From positions 124,001 through 188,000 of the forward strand of contig NZ_JFKD01000005.1 of assembly GCF_002115725.1 (NCBI RefSeq): a stretch of 64,000 bases of DNA, in the 5' to 3' direction. This stretch comes from Marivita cryptomonadis. GTDB lineage: Bacteria; Pseudomonadota; Alphaproteobacteria; Rhodobacterales; Rhodobacteraceae. The notes below the pieces were generated by a model that saw nothing but the letters and a program-made list of their open reading frames with translations, did no database searches and had not been told where the DNA came from. The first letter of the stretch is position 1. Each line of letters opens with the position of its first letter. The position numbers and the translations under genes are program-made. Positions 34,891 to 44,788 of the stretch are shown in pieces.

Positions 34891-36255
34891 ATGGTATCAG
34901 CAGCAGAACAAATGGCCGCGAATACAAGCTGGGCTGCGCTCGGCAAAGCGACCGATTTGCGCAACCGGATCCTGTTTACGCTCGGCCTTCTGATCGTTTA
35001 CCGCATCGGCACCTTCATCCCGGTTCCCGGGATCGACGGTATTGCCTTGCGCGAATTCATGGAGCAGGCGCAGCAAGGCATCGGGGGCATCCTGACGATG
35101 TTCACCGGCGGTGCCCTGGGTCGCATGGGCATCTTTGCTCTTGGCATCATGCCTTATATCTCGGCCTCGATCATCGTTCAGCTTTTGGCCTCCATGGTGC
35201 CATCGCTGGAACAGTTGAAAAAAGAGGGCGAAGCGGGCCGCAAGAAGATTGCCCAGTACACCCGCTACGGCACGGTGTTCCTAGCCACGTTTCAGGCGTA
35301 TGGCCTTGCGGTCAGCCTTGAGGCGGGTGATCTTGTCACCGATCCGGGCTGGTTTTTCCGTGCGTCCTGCGTGATCACCCTTGTAGGTGGCACAATGTTC
35401 CTGATGTGGCTGGGTGAACAGATCACCGCACGCGGCGTCGGAAACGGCATCTCGCTCATCATCTTCGTCGGCATCATCGCCGAAGTTCCTGCCGCTCTTG
35501 CGCAGTTCTTTGCGTCGGGTCGTTCGGGCGCGATTAGCCCTGCGGTGATCGTGGGGGTGATCCTCATGGTCATTCTGGTGATCATGTTCGTCGTCTTCAT
35601 GGAGCGTGCGCTCCGAAAGATCACCATCCAGTATCCCCGTCGCCAGATGGGCATGAAGATCGCAGAAGCGCAGAACAGCCACCTGCCGGTCAAGGTCAAC
35701 CCGTCGGGCGTGATTCCGGCGATCTTCGCCAGCTCTTTGCTGCTGCTGCCGACCACGATCAGCACCTTCAGCGGTCAGAATTCCGGTCCGGTGATGTCGA
35801 CGATCCTTGCCTATTTCGGGCCAGGGCAGCCGCTTTATCTATTGTTCTTCGGGGCGATGATCGTCTTCTTCGCCTATTTCTACACCTTCAACGTGTCGTT
35901 CAAAGTCGATGACGTGGCCGACAACCTGAAGAACCAGAACGGCTTTGTACCGGGTATCCGTCCGGGCAAGAAAACCGCAGAATACCTTGAATACGTGGTC
36001 AACCGCGTGCTTGTTCTGGGCTCTGCCTACCTGACTGCGGTCTGTCTGTTGCCCGAAGTTCTGCGCGGTCAATTTGCGATCCCGTTCTACTTTGGTGGCA
36101 CATCCGTACTGATCGTTGTGTCGGTAACGATGGACACGATCCAACAGGTGCAAAGCCATCTTCTGGCGCATCAATACGAAGGTCTTATTCAAAAGTCGCA
36201 ACTTCGCGGCAAGGGTAAGTCCAAAGGCAAAAGACGGAGCCCGGCGCGCCGATGA
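34891..36255 (+). CDS. secY: SecY, preprotein translocase channel subunit
   Basis: SecY is the ten-helix channel of the Sec translocon. The 454-aa product begins [20 protein letters not shown] and includes the plug-region sequence [13 protein letters not shown], the [20 protein letters not shown] cytoplasmic loop, and [18 protein letters not shown] loop 8/9 (here [19 protein letters not shown]). The ATG at 34891 gives the normal start; an upstream in-frame ATG at 34861 adds ten residues. The stop overlaps adk by ATGA. Confidence 0.96.
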   Translation: MVSAAEQMAANTSWAALGKATDLRNRILFTLGLLIVYRIGTFIPVPGIDGIALREFMEQAQQGIGGILTMFTGGALGRMGIFALGIMPYISASIIVQLLASMVPSLEQLKKEGEAGRKKIAQYTRYGTVFLATFQAYGLAVSLEAGDLVTDPGWFFRASCVITLVGGTMFLMWLGEQITARGVGNGISLIIFVGIIAEVPAALAQFFASGRSGAISPAVIVGVILMVILVIMFVVFMERALRKITIQYPRRQMGMKIAEAQNSHLPVKVNPSGVIPAIFASSLLLLPTTISTFSGQNSGPVMSTILAYFGPGQPLYLLFFGAMIVFFAYFYTFNVSFKVDDVADNLKNQNGFVPGIRPGKKTAEYLEYVVNRVLVLGSAYLTAVCLLPEVLRGQFAIPFYFGGTSVLIVVSVTMDTIQQVQSHLLAHQYEGLIQKSQLRGKGKSKGKRRSPARR

Positions 36256-36896
36256 ATATCATACTTTTGGGCCCGCCGGGTGCGGGCAAAGGCACTCAGG
36301 CGCGGTTCCTCTGTGACGAACGTGACATGATCCAGCTTTCGACCGGCGACATGCTGCGCGAAGCCAAAGACAGTGGCACAGAGATGGGCAAGGTCGTTGC
36401 TGACGTGATGGCCCGTGGTGAGTTGGTGACGGATGAGATCGTCATCGGTCTGATCCGCGAAAAACTCGAGGGTGACAAAAAGGGTGGCTTCATCTTTGAC
36501 GGCTTCCCGCGCACTCTGGCTCAAGCAGATGCGTTGGGCGAGCTGCTCGCCGAAGAAGGCGAGACACTCGACGCAGTGATTGAGATGCAGGTCGACGACA
36601 ATGCGCTTGTCGCCCGCATCACGGCACGTTCCACCTGCGGTTCCTGCGGTGAGGTCTACAATGACCACACCAAGCCAATTCCGGCGGATGGCAAATGCAC
36701 CAATTGCGGCGGTAGTGAATTCAAGCGCCGCGCGGACGACAACGAGGATAGCCTCAAGCAGCGTCTGATGGAGTATTACAAAAAGACCTCGCCTTTGATC
36801 GGCTATTACTATGCCAAGGGGCAACTGTCCTCGGTCGACGGTCTTGGCGAGATGGCAGCGGTGAAAGCGGACATCGCGAAGGTGTTGGACGCCTGA
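36252..36896 (+). CDS. adk: Adenylate kinase, zinc-lid type
   Basis: Adenylate kinase interconverts ATP + AMP and 2 ADP. The 214-aa product has the P-loop GPPGAGKGT (7-15), the [13 protein letters not shown]-site block, and a LID domain with four cysteines (129, 132, 149, 152; CGSC...CTNC) expected to bind structural zinc. It overlaps secY by four bases, so it is translationally coupled to it. The adk-rpsM gap contains an inverted repeat and a promoter. Confidence 0.96.
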   Translation: MNIILLGPPGAGKGTQARFLCDERDMIQLSTGDMLREAKDSGTEMGKVVADVMARGELVTDEIVIGLIREKLEGDKKGGFIFDGFPRTLAQADALGELLAEEGETLDAVIEMQVDDNALVARITARSTCGSCGEVYNDHTKPIPADGKCTNCGGSEFKRRADDNEDSLKQRLMEYYKKTSPLIGYYYAKGQLSSVDGLGEMAAVKADIAKVLDA

Positions 36897-36913
36897 ACGG
36901 CGTAAGAAAGCTT

Positions 36914-36946
36914 GGCAGACCTGGCGCACGCGCAATGAGGTCTGCC
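36914..36946. other. Inverted repeat after adk
   Basis: GGCAGACCT (36914-36922) is the exact inverse of AGGTCTGCC (36938-36946) across a 15-nt loop. There is no T tract. Possible 3' stabiliser of the secY-adk message or an operator. Confidence 0.5.
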
Positions 36947-36952
36947 ATGCCC

Positions 36953-36981
36953 TTGACGCGGGTGAAAAACGCTCCTATCTA
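36953..36981 (+). promoter_or_regulatory. Candidate sigma-70 promoter for rpsM-rpsK-rpoA-rplQ
   Basis: TTGACG (36953-36958), 17 nt, TATCTA (36976-36981). The leader that follows holds a hairpin, CGCATG-TTGGG-TCGCG-CCCA-CATGCG (37010-37035), which could be an autoregulatory element. Confidence 0.55.
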
Positions 36982-37137
36982 CCGCCATCTCTTAACTGAG
37001 AATCACCATCGCATGTTGGGTCGCGCCCACATGCGGATCACCTGATCAGCTAGGGGCCCCAAGGGTAAAACCGACGGGCCTTATGTTGTGAAAAAAGGGT
37101 CTGGCGTTACGGACCCGCAACGAAAAGGAAGTCCTAC

Positions 37138-37506
37138 GTGGCACGTATTGCTGGCGTGAACATTCCCACAGGGAAGCGTGTTCCAATCGCCCTCACCTAC
37201 ATCACCGGTATTGGCCATACCTCCGCAAAGGCAATTTGCGAAGCGGTCAACATCGATCCGACTCGTCGTGTTAACGAACTGAGCGATGCCGAAGTGCTCG
37301 CCGTGCGTGAACATATTGACGCCAACTTCACTGTCGAAGGCGACCTGCGCCGCGAGACACAGATGAATATCAAGCGTCTGATGGATCTTGGCTGCTACCG
37401 TGGCCTGCGTCATCGTCGCAACCTGCCCGTACGCGGTCAGCGGACCCACACCAACGCTCGTACTCGCAAAGGCCCCGCAAAGGCCATTGCTGGTAAGAAG
37501 AAATAA
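37138..37506 (+). CDS. rpsM: 30S ribosomal protein S13
   Basis: S13 forms intersubunit bridges with L5. The 122-aa product starts at a GTG codon (37138), reading [20 protein letters not shown], preceded by AAAGGAAG. The end contains [20 protein letters not shown]. Normal length. First gene of the alpha block. Confidence 0.96.
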   Translation: MARIAGVNIPTGKRVPIALTYITGIGHTSAKAICEAVNIDPTRRVNELSDAEVLAVREHIDANFTVEGDLRRETQMNIKRLMDLGCYRGLRHRRNLPVRGQRTHTNARTRKGPAKAIAGKKK

Positions 37507-37521
37507 GGGAGGTCCGAACCA

Positions 37522-37914
37522 ATGGCACGTGATACCCGTCGCGGAGGCAAGAAGAAGGTCTCCAAGAACATCGCAGCTGGCGTCGCACATGTGAACTCCA
37601 GCTTCAACAACACCAAGATCCTGATCTCCGACGTGCAGGGCAACGCCATTTCGTGGTCGTCTGCCGGCACCATGGGCTTCAAAGGCTCGCGGAAATCCAC
37701 ACCTTATGCAGCCCAGCTGGCTGCCGAAGATGCGGGCCGCAAGGCACAGGAACATGGCGTCAAGACGCTCGAAGTCGAAGTTCAGGGCCCCGGTTCGGGC
37801 CGTGAATCAGCTCTGCGCGCGCTGGCTGCTGTCGGCTTCAACATCACCTCGATCCGTGATGTGACCCCGATCGCACACAATGGCTGCCGTCCGCCGAAGC
37901 GCCGTCGCGTCTAA
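37522..37914 (+). CDS. rpsK: 30S ribosomal protein S11
   Basis: S11 lies on the 30S platform. The 130-aa product contains [20 protein letters not shown] and the C-terminal [18 protein letters not shown]. rpsD does not follow, as expected in alphaproteobacteria; rpoA comes next after a hairpin. Confidence 0.97.
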   Translation: MARDTRRGGKKKVSKNIAAGVAHVNSSFNNTKILISDVQGNAISWSSAGTMGFKGSRKSTPYAAQLAAEDAGRKAQEHGVKTLEVEVQGPGSGRESALRALAAVGFNITSIRDVTPIAHNGCRPPKRRRV

Positions 37915-37937
37915 AAGCGAACACTTTACTGGCATGG

Positions 37938-37955
37938 CCCCACCCTTTGGTGGGG
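37938..37955 (+). terminator. Hairpin, weak terminator or attenuator between rpsK and rpoA
   Basis: CCCCACC-CTTT-GGTGGGG, perfect 7-bp stem. The following sequence (TCGTGCTTTCGTCATTTTAA) has only short T runs, so partial attenuation or processing is more likely than full termination. Confidence 0.5.
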
Positions 37956-38029
37956 TCGTGCTTTCGTCATTTTAACCTCGGGCGTTTTTGCCTTTCGGAC
38001 ATGGGGCAGAAACAAGAATGGAGGGACGC

Positions 38030-39046
38030 ATGATCCACAAAAATTGGGCAGAACTGATCAAGCCGACACAGCTTGAAGTCAAGCCGGGCGCTGATCCGTC
38101 GCGTGTCGCGACCGTTGTCGCCGAACCGCTTGAGCGCGGCTTTGGTCTCACCCTGGGCAACGCGCTGCGTCGGGTTCTGCTGTCGTCGCTTCAGGGCGCT
38201 GCAATCACCTCCGTACAGATCGACAACGTGCTGCACGAGTTCTCCAGCGTTGCTGGCGTCCGCGAAGACGTGACCGACATCGTTCTGAACCTCAAGGGTG
38301 TCTCGCTTCGCATGGAAGTCGAAGGCCCCAAGCGCGTATCGATCAATGCCAAGGGTCCGGGCGTTGTCACCGCTGGTGACATTTCGGAAACCAACGGTAT
38401 CGAAGTTCTGAACCGCGATCATGTGATCTGCCACCTTGACGATGGGGCAGACCTTTACATGGAACTGACGGTCAACACCGGCAAGGGCTATGTCTCGGCT
38501 GACAAGAACCGTCCCGAAGACGCGCCCATCGGCCTGATGCCGATCGACGCGATTTATTCGCCGGTTAAAAAGGTCGCCTATGACGTGCAACCGACCCGTG
38601 AAGGTCAGGTTCTCGACTATGACAAACTGACCATGAAAATCGAAACCGATGGGTCGCTGACCCCTGAAGATGCCGTCGCTTACGCCGCGCGCATTGTTCA
38701 GGACCAGCTGTCGATCTTCGTCAACTTCGACGAGCCGGAATCGGCCCGCCCGCAGGACGACGACGATGGTCTCGAGTTCAATCCGCTTCTGCTCAAGAAA
38801 GTGGACGAACTGGAACTGTCTGTCCGTTCGGCGAACTGCCTGAAGAACGACAACATCGTCTATATCGGCGATCTGATCCAGAAAACCGAAGCCGAGATGC
38901 TCCGCACGCCGAACTTTGGACGTAAGTCCTTGAACGAGATCAAGGAAGTGCTGTCGGGCATGGGTCTACACCTTGGTATGGACGTCGAAGACTGGCCGCC
39001 AGACAATATCGAAGACCTGGCGAAAAAGCTGGAAGACAACTTTTAA
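38030..39046 (+). CDS. rpoA: RNA polymerase alpha subunit
   Basis: RpoA dimerises to start polymerase assembly, and its C-terminal domain contacts UP elements and activators. The 338-aa product begins [20 protein letters not shown] and contains [20 protein letters not shown] (assembly) and the C-terminal domain with [20 protein letters not shown] and [20 protein letters not shown]. The ATG at 38030 follows GGAGGGA. Confidence 0.97.
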   Translation: MIHKNWAELIKPTQLEVKPGADPSRVATVVAEPLERGFGLTLGNALRRVLLSSLQGAAITSVQIDNVLHEFSSVAGVREDVTDIVLNLKGVSLRMEVEGPKRVSINAKGPGVVTAGDISETNGIEVLNRDHVICHLDDGADLYMELTVNTGKGYVSADKNRPEDAPIGLMPIDAIYSPVKKVAYDVQPTREGQVLDYDKLTMKIETDGSLTPEDAVAYAARIVQDQLSIFVNFDEPESARPQDDDDGLEFNPLLLKKVDELELSVRSANCLKNDNIVYIGDLIQKTEAEMLRTPNFGRKSLNEIKEVLSGMGLHLGMDVEDWPPDNIEDLAKKLEDNF

Positions 39047-39167
39047 GACACTTGGGTGAGGGGCAACTCTCACCCAAACGGGCATCCGCCCCAAGGAGAG
39101 CTGCTGACACGCATCGGCGGCCGGACAAAGCAAAAACGCCCGTAGAGGGCACATTAGGAGAAGACAC

Positions 39168-39590
39168 ATGCGTCACGCACGAGGCTATCGCCGCCTGAAC
39201 CGCACCCACGAGCACCGCAAGGCGCTCTTTGCAAACATGGCTGGCTCGCTCATCGAACATGAGCAAATCAAGACAACCCTGCCGAAAGCCAAGGAACTGC
39301 GCCCGATCGTTGAAAAGCTGATCACGCTGGGCAAGCGCGGCGATCTGCACGCCCGCCGTCAGGCGCGCGCCGCTCTCAAGCAGGACATGCTGGTTACCAA
39401 GCTGTTCGACATCCTTGGCCCGCGCTATGCAGAGCGTTCGGGCGGTTACATCCGCATCCTGAAGGCCGGTTTCCGCTATGGCGACATGGCACCGATGGCG
39501 ATCATCGAATTCGTTGACCGTGACGTCGATGCCAAAGGCGCTGCCGACAAGGCGCGCATTGCCGAATTCGAAGCGGCAGACGAAGAATAA
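39168..39590 (+). CDS. rplQ: 50S ribosomal protein L17
   Basis: L17 is a 50S protein near the tunnel exit. The 140-aa product begins [20 protein letters not shown] and has [20 protein letters not shown] and [20 protein letters not shown]. It ends the ribosomal super-cluster, followed by a terminator. Confidence 0.97.
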   Translation: MRHARGYRRLNRTHEHRKALFANMAGSLIEHEQIKTTLPKAKELRPIVEKLITLGKRGDLHARRQARAALKQDMLVTKLFDILGPRYAERSGGYIRILKAGFRYGDMAPMAIIEFVDRDVDAKGAADKARIAEFEAADEE

Positions 39591-39616
39591 GATCACGCCC
39601 AAGTGGCACGATCACG

Positions 39617-39642
39617 GCCCCGCCCATGTGGCGGGGCTTTTT
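39617..39642 (+). terminator. Intrinsic terminator after rplQ
   Basis: GCCCCGCC-CATGT-GGCGGGGC followed by TTTTT. It closes the alpha block. Confidence 0.92.
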
Positions 39643-39665
39643 CGTTTTGGGACGGCGATCCGTAG

Positions 39666-39685
39666 GGTGTGTGATTTCACGCACC
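39666..39685. repeat. Family A palindromic repeat (rplQ-parE, copy 1)
   Basis: GTAG then GGTGTGTGA-TT-TCACGCACC, a 9-bp stem with one G-T pair. Confidence 0.7.
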
Positions 39686-39699
39686 ATTGTGAACGCCTC

Positions 39700-39720
39700 G
39701 GTGCGTGCCATCACGCACAC
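39700..39720. repeat. Family A palindromic repeat (rplQ-parE, copy 2)
   Basis: GGTGCGTG-CCAT-CACGCACA, stem of 7-8 bp, followed by CTACC. It ends just before the parE stop codon on the opposite strand. Confidence 0.7.
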
Positions 39721-39723
39721 TAC

Positions 39724-41682
39724 CTAAACATCCAACTCCTCAACAAACCGGGCGTTCTCCTGAATATACTGGAACCGCAACTCCGGCTTCTTGCCCATCA
39801 GACGTTCCACTAGATCGCCGGTTTCGCCCGGTTCATCTTCGTCAATCGTCACGCGGATCAGCTTGCGGGACGCCGGGTCCATTGTAGTTTCTTTGAGGTC
39901 CTTCGCGTCCATTTCGCCCAGACCCTTGAAGCGCTGGACGTCGATCTTGCCTTTGCCGCCAAGGCCCTTTTCCATCATCAGATCTTTTTCGGTATCGTCC
40001 GACACGTAAAGCCGCTTGGCGCCCTGCGTCAGCCGGTACAGCGGTGGGCAGGCCAAATACAAATGCCCGGTGTCGATCATCGGGCGCATCTGGGTGAAGA
40101 AAAATGTCATCAAAAGCGCTGCAATATGTGCGCCGTCGACGTCGGCGTCTGTCATGATGATAATCTTATCGTAACGAAGATCGTCCACATTGAATTTCGT
40201 CCCGAGCCCCACACCCAAGGCCTGTGTCAGATCGCTGATCTCGGCATTGGTCCCCAGTTTAGAGGAGGCAGCGCCCAGAACGTTCAGGATTTTTCCCCGC
40301 AGCGGCAACAATGCCTGTGTTTTGCGGTCCCGCGCCATCTTGGCCGATCCACCGGCCGAGTCGCCTTCGACGATGAACAATTCCGTGCCCTCACGGGTTG
40401 ACGAAGAACAATCGACAAGCTTGCCTGGTAACCGCAGTTTTTTCGTCGCTGACTTGCGCTGTGTTTCTTTCTCCTGCCGCCGCCGCAACCGCTCTTCAGC
40501 GCGCAGCACTAGGAAGTCGAGGATTGCACCTGCGGATTTCGTGTCCGCCGCCAGCCAGTTGTCGAAATGGTCGCGCACAGCCCCTTCGACCAGACGCTGT
40601 GCTTCAGTGGTGGCAAGGCGGTCTTTGGTCTGACCCACGAATTCTGGCTCACGGATGAAACAGGACACGAGCGCGCAACCGCCCGTGATCAGGTCGTCGC
40701 GGGTTATCTGCGCGGCTTTCTTGTTGTTCGACAATTCGCCATAGGCGCGAATACCCTTGAGGATCGCGGCCCAGAACCCGGCTTCGTGCGTGCCGCCCTC
40801 GGGGGTTGGGACAGTGTTACAATAGGACTGGATGAACCCGTCGCGCGATGGCGTCCAGTTGATCGCCCATTCCACTTTGCCCGGTGCATTGAACTTTTCA
40901 CGAAACTCGACCGTTCCGGCGAACGGCTTGTCCGCATAGGTCGAGGCGCTGCCCAGTGTTTCTGTCAGATAATCGCTCAGACCACCGGGAAAATGGAACG
41001 TGGCTTCGGTCGGCGTTTCGCCATCGTTGATCGCGGATTTCCAACGAATCTCGACGCCGGAAAACAGATAAGCCTTGGACCGCACCATTTTGAGCAGACG
41101 CGCGGGTTTGAACCGGTGCGAGCCGAAGATCTGCTCGTCCGCGTGAAAGGTGACAGTTGTCCCACGACGGTTCGGCGCTGCACCGACCTTGGCCACGGGG
41201 CCAAGCGGCACGCCGCGCGAGAAGCGCTGTTCGTAGACTTCCTTGTTCCGCGCGACCTGCACCACCATCGAATCCGACAAAGCGTTCACCACCGACGCGC
41301 CAACCCCGTGCAGACCGCCGGATGTCTCGTAGGCATCGCCCGAAAACTTGCCGCCCGCGTGCAACGTACACAGGATCACTTCGAGCGCGGATTTGCCCGG
41401 AAACTTGGGGTGTGGATCAATCGGAATGCCGCGCCCATTGTCGCGGATGGTGACGGCGTAATCCTCGTGCAGTTCCACCTCGATCCGGTTGGCGTGGCCC
41501 GCCACGGCTTCGTCCATCGAGTTGTCGAGAACTTCGGCAACGAGGTGATGCAATGCCCGTTCATCTGTGCCGCCGATATACATGCCGGGGCGTTTGCGGA
41601 CGGGTTCCAGCCCCTCCAGGACCTCGATTGAGGACGCATCATAGTCGGTCGGTTCGTGTCCGGAGAGGAGGTCTTCGGCCAT
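39724..41682 (-). CDS. parE: DNA topoisomerase IV subunit B
   Basis: ParE is the ATPase subunit of topoisomerase IV, which decatenates daughter chromosomes. The 652-aa product has the GHKL ATPase motifs (EVLDNSMDEAV, IRDNGRGIPID, TSGGLHGVGASVVNALS), the transducer domain, the TOPRIM motif EGDSAGGSAKMARDRKTQ, DADVDGAHI and the C-terminal QRFKGLGEMDAKDL. The length and KRPGMYIGGTDERALHHLV favour ParE over GyrB. It is convergent with rplQ. Confidence 0.94.
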   Translation of the reverse strand: MAEDLLSGHEPTDYDASSIEVLEGLEPVRKRPGMYIGGTDERALHHLVAEVLDNSMDEAVAGHANRIEVELHEDYAVTIRDNGRGIPIDPHPKFPGKSALEVILCTLHAGGKFSGDAYETSGGLHGVGASVVNALSDSMVVQVARNKEVYEQRFSRGVPLGPVAKVGAAPNRRGTTVTFHADEQIFGSHRFKPARLLKMVRSKAYLFSGVEIRWKSAINDGETPTEATFHFPGGLSDYLTETLGSASTYADKPFAGTVEFREKFNAPGKVEWAINWTPSRDGFIQSYCNTVPTPEGGTHEAGFWAAILKGIRAYGELSNNKKAAQITRDDLITGGCALVSCFIREPEFVGQTKDRLATTEAQRLVEGAVRDHFDNWLAADTKSAGAILDFLVLRAEERLRRRQEKETQRKSATKKLRLPGKLVDCSSSTREGTELFIVEGDSAGGSAKMARDRKTQALLPLRGKILNVLGAASSKLGTNAEISDLTQALGVGLGTKFNVDDLRYDKIIIMTDADVDGAHIAALLMTFFFTQMRPMIDTGHLYLACPPLYRLTQGAKRLYVSDDTEKDLMMEKGLGGKGKIDVQRFKGLGEMDAKDLKETTMDPASRKLIRVTIDEDEPGETGDLVERLMGKKPELRFQYIQENARFVEELDV

Positions 41683-41747
41683 GGCAGCTGCTCTGTGTTT
41701 GTTGCTTTGCGCGCCAGTATGGCAGAGCGTGCGGCAAGGGGGAAGCG

Positions 41748-42161
41748 TCAGCGTGCCGTGTCACCCTTCATCAAGCGCTCGGCCTTGCGCCGGACCAGAA
41801 CGCCCCGCAGATCGTGCATTGCCAGCAGCAGCGTATCCGTGACGATTTCCAGTTGGTCCTCTGTGGCGCGGGATTGAGCCCATTGGGTGGTGAGGTTGAG
41901 ATGATCCACTGTGCGCAGAATGTCGTCCACTTCGCGATCGGCCAGAATCACCTGCCGATCCTGCATCCAGTCACGGATGACTGTGACATCCTCGTCGCTG
42001 AGTGTGCGATCGCCGTGAGGTTTGATTTCGCCATTGCGGATGTTGACCACGGCGATCTGGTCCATCTCGATCCGCCGCTGCGGGTTTTCGGTATCCACCC
42101 GAAAAACAAGAGCTCCGTTCTCGCGAACCCTGAAATAATAATCAGGAAGGTCTCCAGCCAT
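41748..42161 (-). CDS. Conserved hypothetical protein next to parE
   Basis: A 137-aa soluble protein that I recognise only as a conserved Rhodobacteraceae hypothetical. It begins MAGDLPDYYFRVRENGALVF and contains DQIAVVNIRNGEIKPHGDR and DHLNLTTQWAQSRATEDQLE. No signal peptide, membrane segment or catalytic motif is visible; the second half looks helical. It lies 65 nt upstream of parE on the same strand and may be cotranscribed with it. Function unknown. Confidence 0.7.
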   Translation of the reverse strand: MAGDLPDYYFRVRENGALVFRVDTENPQRRIEMDQIAVVNIRNGEIKPHGDRTLSDEDVTVIRDWMQDRQVILADREVDDILRTVDHLNLTTQWAQSRATEDQLEIVTDTLLLAMHDLRGVLVRRKAERLMKGDTAR

Positions 42162-42271
42162 ATCTGCCTCACGCCCGTGTTGTCTCAGGCTAACAACTTA
42201 CGTTTCGGTAAGCCAGCCTTGGGGCGACCGGATGACCGGGGGAATTTTCACGGCCTGACCGCAGCCCTGAA

Positions 42272-43531
<1,260 letters not shown>

Positions 43532-43559
43532 TCAAGCGACGATCGCGAAAGGAGAACCA

Positions 43560-43952
43560 ATGACCGAAAGCGACCAGAACTGGTATGCCCCTGAAATTGC
43601 AACCTTCGGCGACCGCATGACTGCCGCTCGCGAGGCAGCCGGTATGACGCAGGAGGCGTTGGCCAAGCGGTTGGGTGTCAAGAAAAGCACGCTGCGCAAT
43701 TGGGAAAACGATGTGGCCGAACCGCGTGCCAACCGCCTTTCGATGCTTGCCGGTTTGTTGAATGTTTCGATGATGTGGCTCATCAACGGAGAAGGCGAAG
43801 GCATCGACGGCCCCGATGCCGAGACCGTGCCGTCTGACCTGACAGAAATCATTCTTGAAATCCGTGAAATGAAATCCGAACTGCACTACAAGGCCGAGCA
43901 GTTGGCACGTCTTGAAAAACGCCTGCGCAAGTTGATGGTGCAACCGACATGA
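43560..43952 (+). CDS. XRE family transcriptional regulator
   Basis: A 130-aa DNA-binding protein. A helix-turn-helix of the Cro/CI type lies at 17-74 (FGDRMTAAREAAGMTQEALA, then KRLGVKKSTLRNWENDVAEP). Residues 93-127 form a likely coiled coil for dimerisation (ILEIREMKSELHYKAEQLAR). The start at 43560 has AAAGGAGAA. Its stop overlaps sdhE by ATGA, so it is translationally coupled to a succinate dehydrogenase maturation factor. Target genes unknown. Confidence 0.85.
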   Translation: MTESDQNWYAPEIATFGDRMTAAREAAGMTQEALAKRLGVKKSTLRNWENDVAEPRANRLSMLAGLLNVSMMWLINGEGEGIDGPDAETVPSDLTEIILEIREMKSELHYKAEQLARLEKRLRKLMVQPT

Positions 43953-44209
43953 ACGAACCTCGCGAACATCGTCTGAAGCGCCTTTCCATGCGGTCGATGC
44001 GCCGAGGGATCAAGGAGATGGACATCATTCTCTCGCGCTATGCCGAACAGCGGCTTGAAGGCTTTGATGACGCGATGCTGGATCGCTACGATACCTTGTT
44101 GTCCGAGAACGATCAGGATTTGTATCAATGGGTCAGCGGCCAGAAACCGGCGCCTGACAGCTTGCGTGACATGATTGCGGATATTTCGGAAGTCGCGTTT
44201 CAGCGCTGA
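43949..44209 (+). CDS. sdhE: SdhE, succinate dehydrogenase FAD assembly factor
   Basis: SdhE (Sdh5/YgfY, DUF339) promotes covalent FAD attachment to the flavoprotein subunit of succinate dehydrogenase. The 86-aa product has the family signature: RRGIKEMDIILSRYAE (around 18-33, equivalent to the RGMLELD motif), then LDRYDTLLSENDQDLYQWVS. It overlaps the XRE gene by four bases. No sdh genes are in the window. Confidence 0.88.
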   Translation: MNEPREHRLKRLSMRSMRRGIKEMDIILSRYAEQRLEGFDDAMLDRYDTLLSENDQDLYQWVSGQKPAPDSLRDMIADISEVAFQR

Positions 44210-44235
44210 ATCGAACGAATTCGTGCCGCTTAACC

Positions 44236-44265
44236 GATTATTGGGGATTATCGGTGATTCTCCTG
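44236..44265 (+). promoter_or_regulatory. Three 10-bp direct repeats upstream of the LdtR-like gene
   Basis: GATTATTGGG (44236-44245), GATTATCGGT (44246-44255) and GATTCTCCTG (44256-44265) are head-to-tail with a 10-bp period. The same segment holds an ACCGAT / ATCGGT inverted repeat (44233-44238, 44250-44255). Located 26 nt before a MarR-family start codon, it is a likely autoregulatory operator. Confidence 0.45.
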
Positions 44266-44290
44266 CCTGACTGACAAGGCGGAGACAGCA

Positions 44291-44788
44291 ATGAGCATTC
44301 ATGCAGCAGTGAACAAGGGTGGTGCCGGCGGCATGCTGGACGGCTATCTCGAAGCGCTTGCACTGGTGGAGCGTCTCCACCGATTGCTTCTGGATGTGAT
44401 CAAGGATGAATTTGAACGGGTCGGCATCATCGAAATCAATGCTGTTCAGGCCCTGCTTCTGTTCAACATCGGTGATAATGAAGTGACGGCGGGGGAATTG
44501 AAAACCCGTGGGTATTACCAGGGCAGCAATGTCAGTTACAATCTCAAGAAATTGGTGGACATGGGATACATGCACCACCAGCGGTGCGAAATCGACCGGC
44601 GGTCGGTTCGGGTTCGGCTGACCCCACGAGGCCGCGAAATCCGCGACTTGATTTCCGCGCTGTTCGCCCGCCACGCTGATGGGCTGATCTCAAAGAACGT
44701 AATCGACTTCAACACGCTGGAAGACATGAGCAGCACTCTGCGCCGCATGGAACGCTATTGGACCGACCAGATCCGATATATCTACTAG
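44291..44788 (+). CDS. ldtR: LdtR-like MarR family regulator
   Basis: A 165-aa winged-helix regulator strongly resembling LdtR of rhizobia and Liberibacter, which controls L,D-transpeptidase and stress genes. Family blocks: LVERLHRLLLDVIKDEFERV, INAVQALLLFNIGD, the recognition helix region TRGYYQGSNVSYNLKKLVDM (72-91), and the wing DRRSVRVRLTPRGREI. Its stop overlaps the stop of the convergent DUF1194 gene in a CTAG tetramer. The symbol follows family resemblance; the regulon here is not known. Confidence 0.82.
   Translation: MSIHAAVNKGGAGGMLDGYLEALALVERLHRLLLDVIKDEFERVGIIEINAVQALLLFNIGDNEVTAGELKTRGYYQGSNVSYNLKKLVDMGYMHHQRCEIDRRSVRVRLTPRGREIRDLISALFARHADGLISKNVIDFNTLEDMSSTLRRMERYWTDQIRYIY

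Noticed and set aside
39661..39722. CRISPR-like repeat pair after rplQ
   Set aside because: The units are self-complementary hairpins with variable spacing and no spacers of constant length; grouped with family A instead.
40063..41631. Plus-strand frames antisense to parE
   Set aside because: Shadows of parE codons without domain features.
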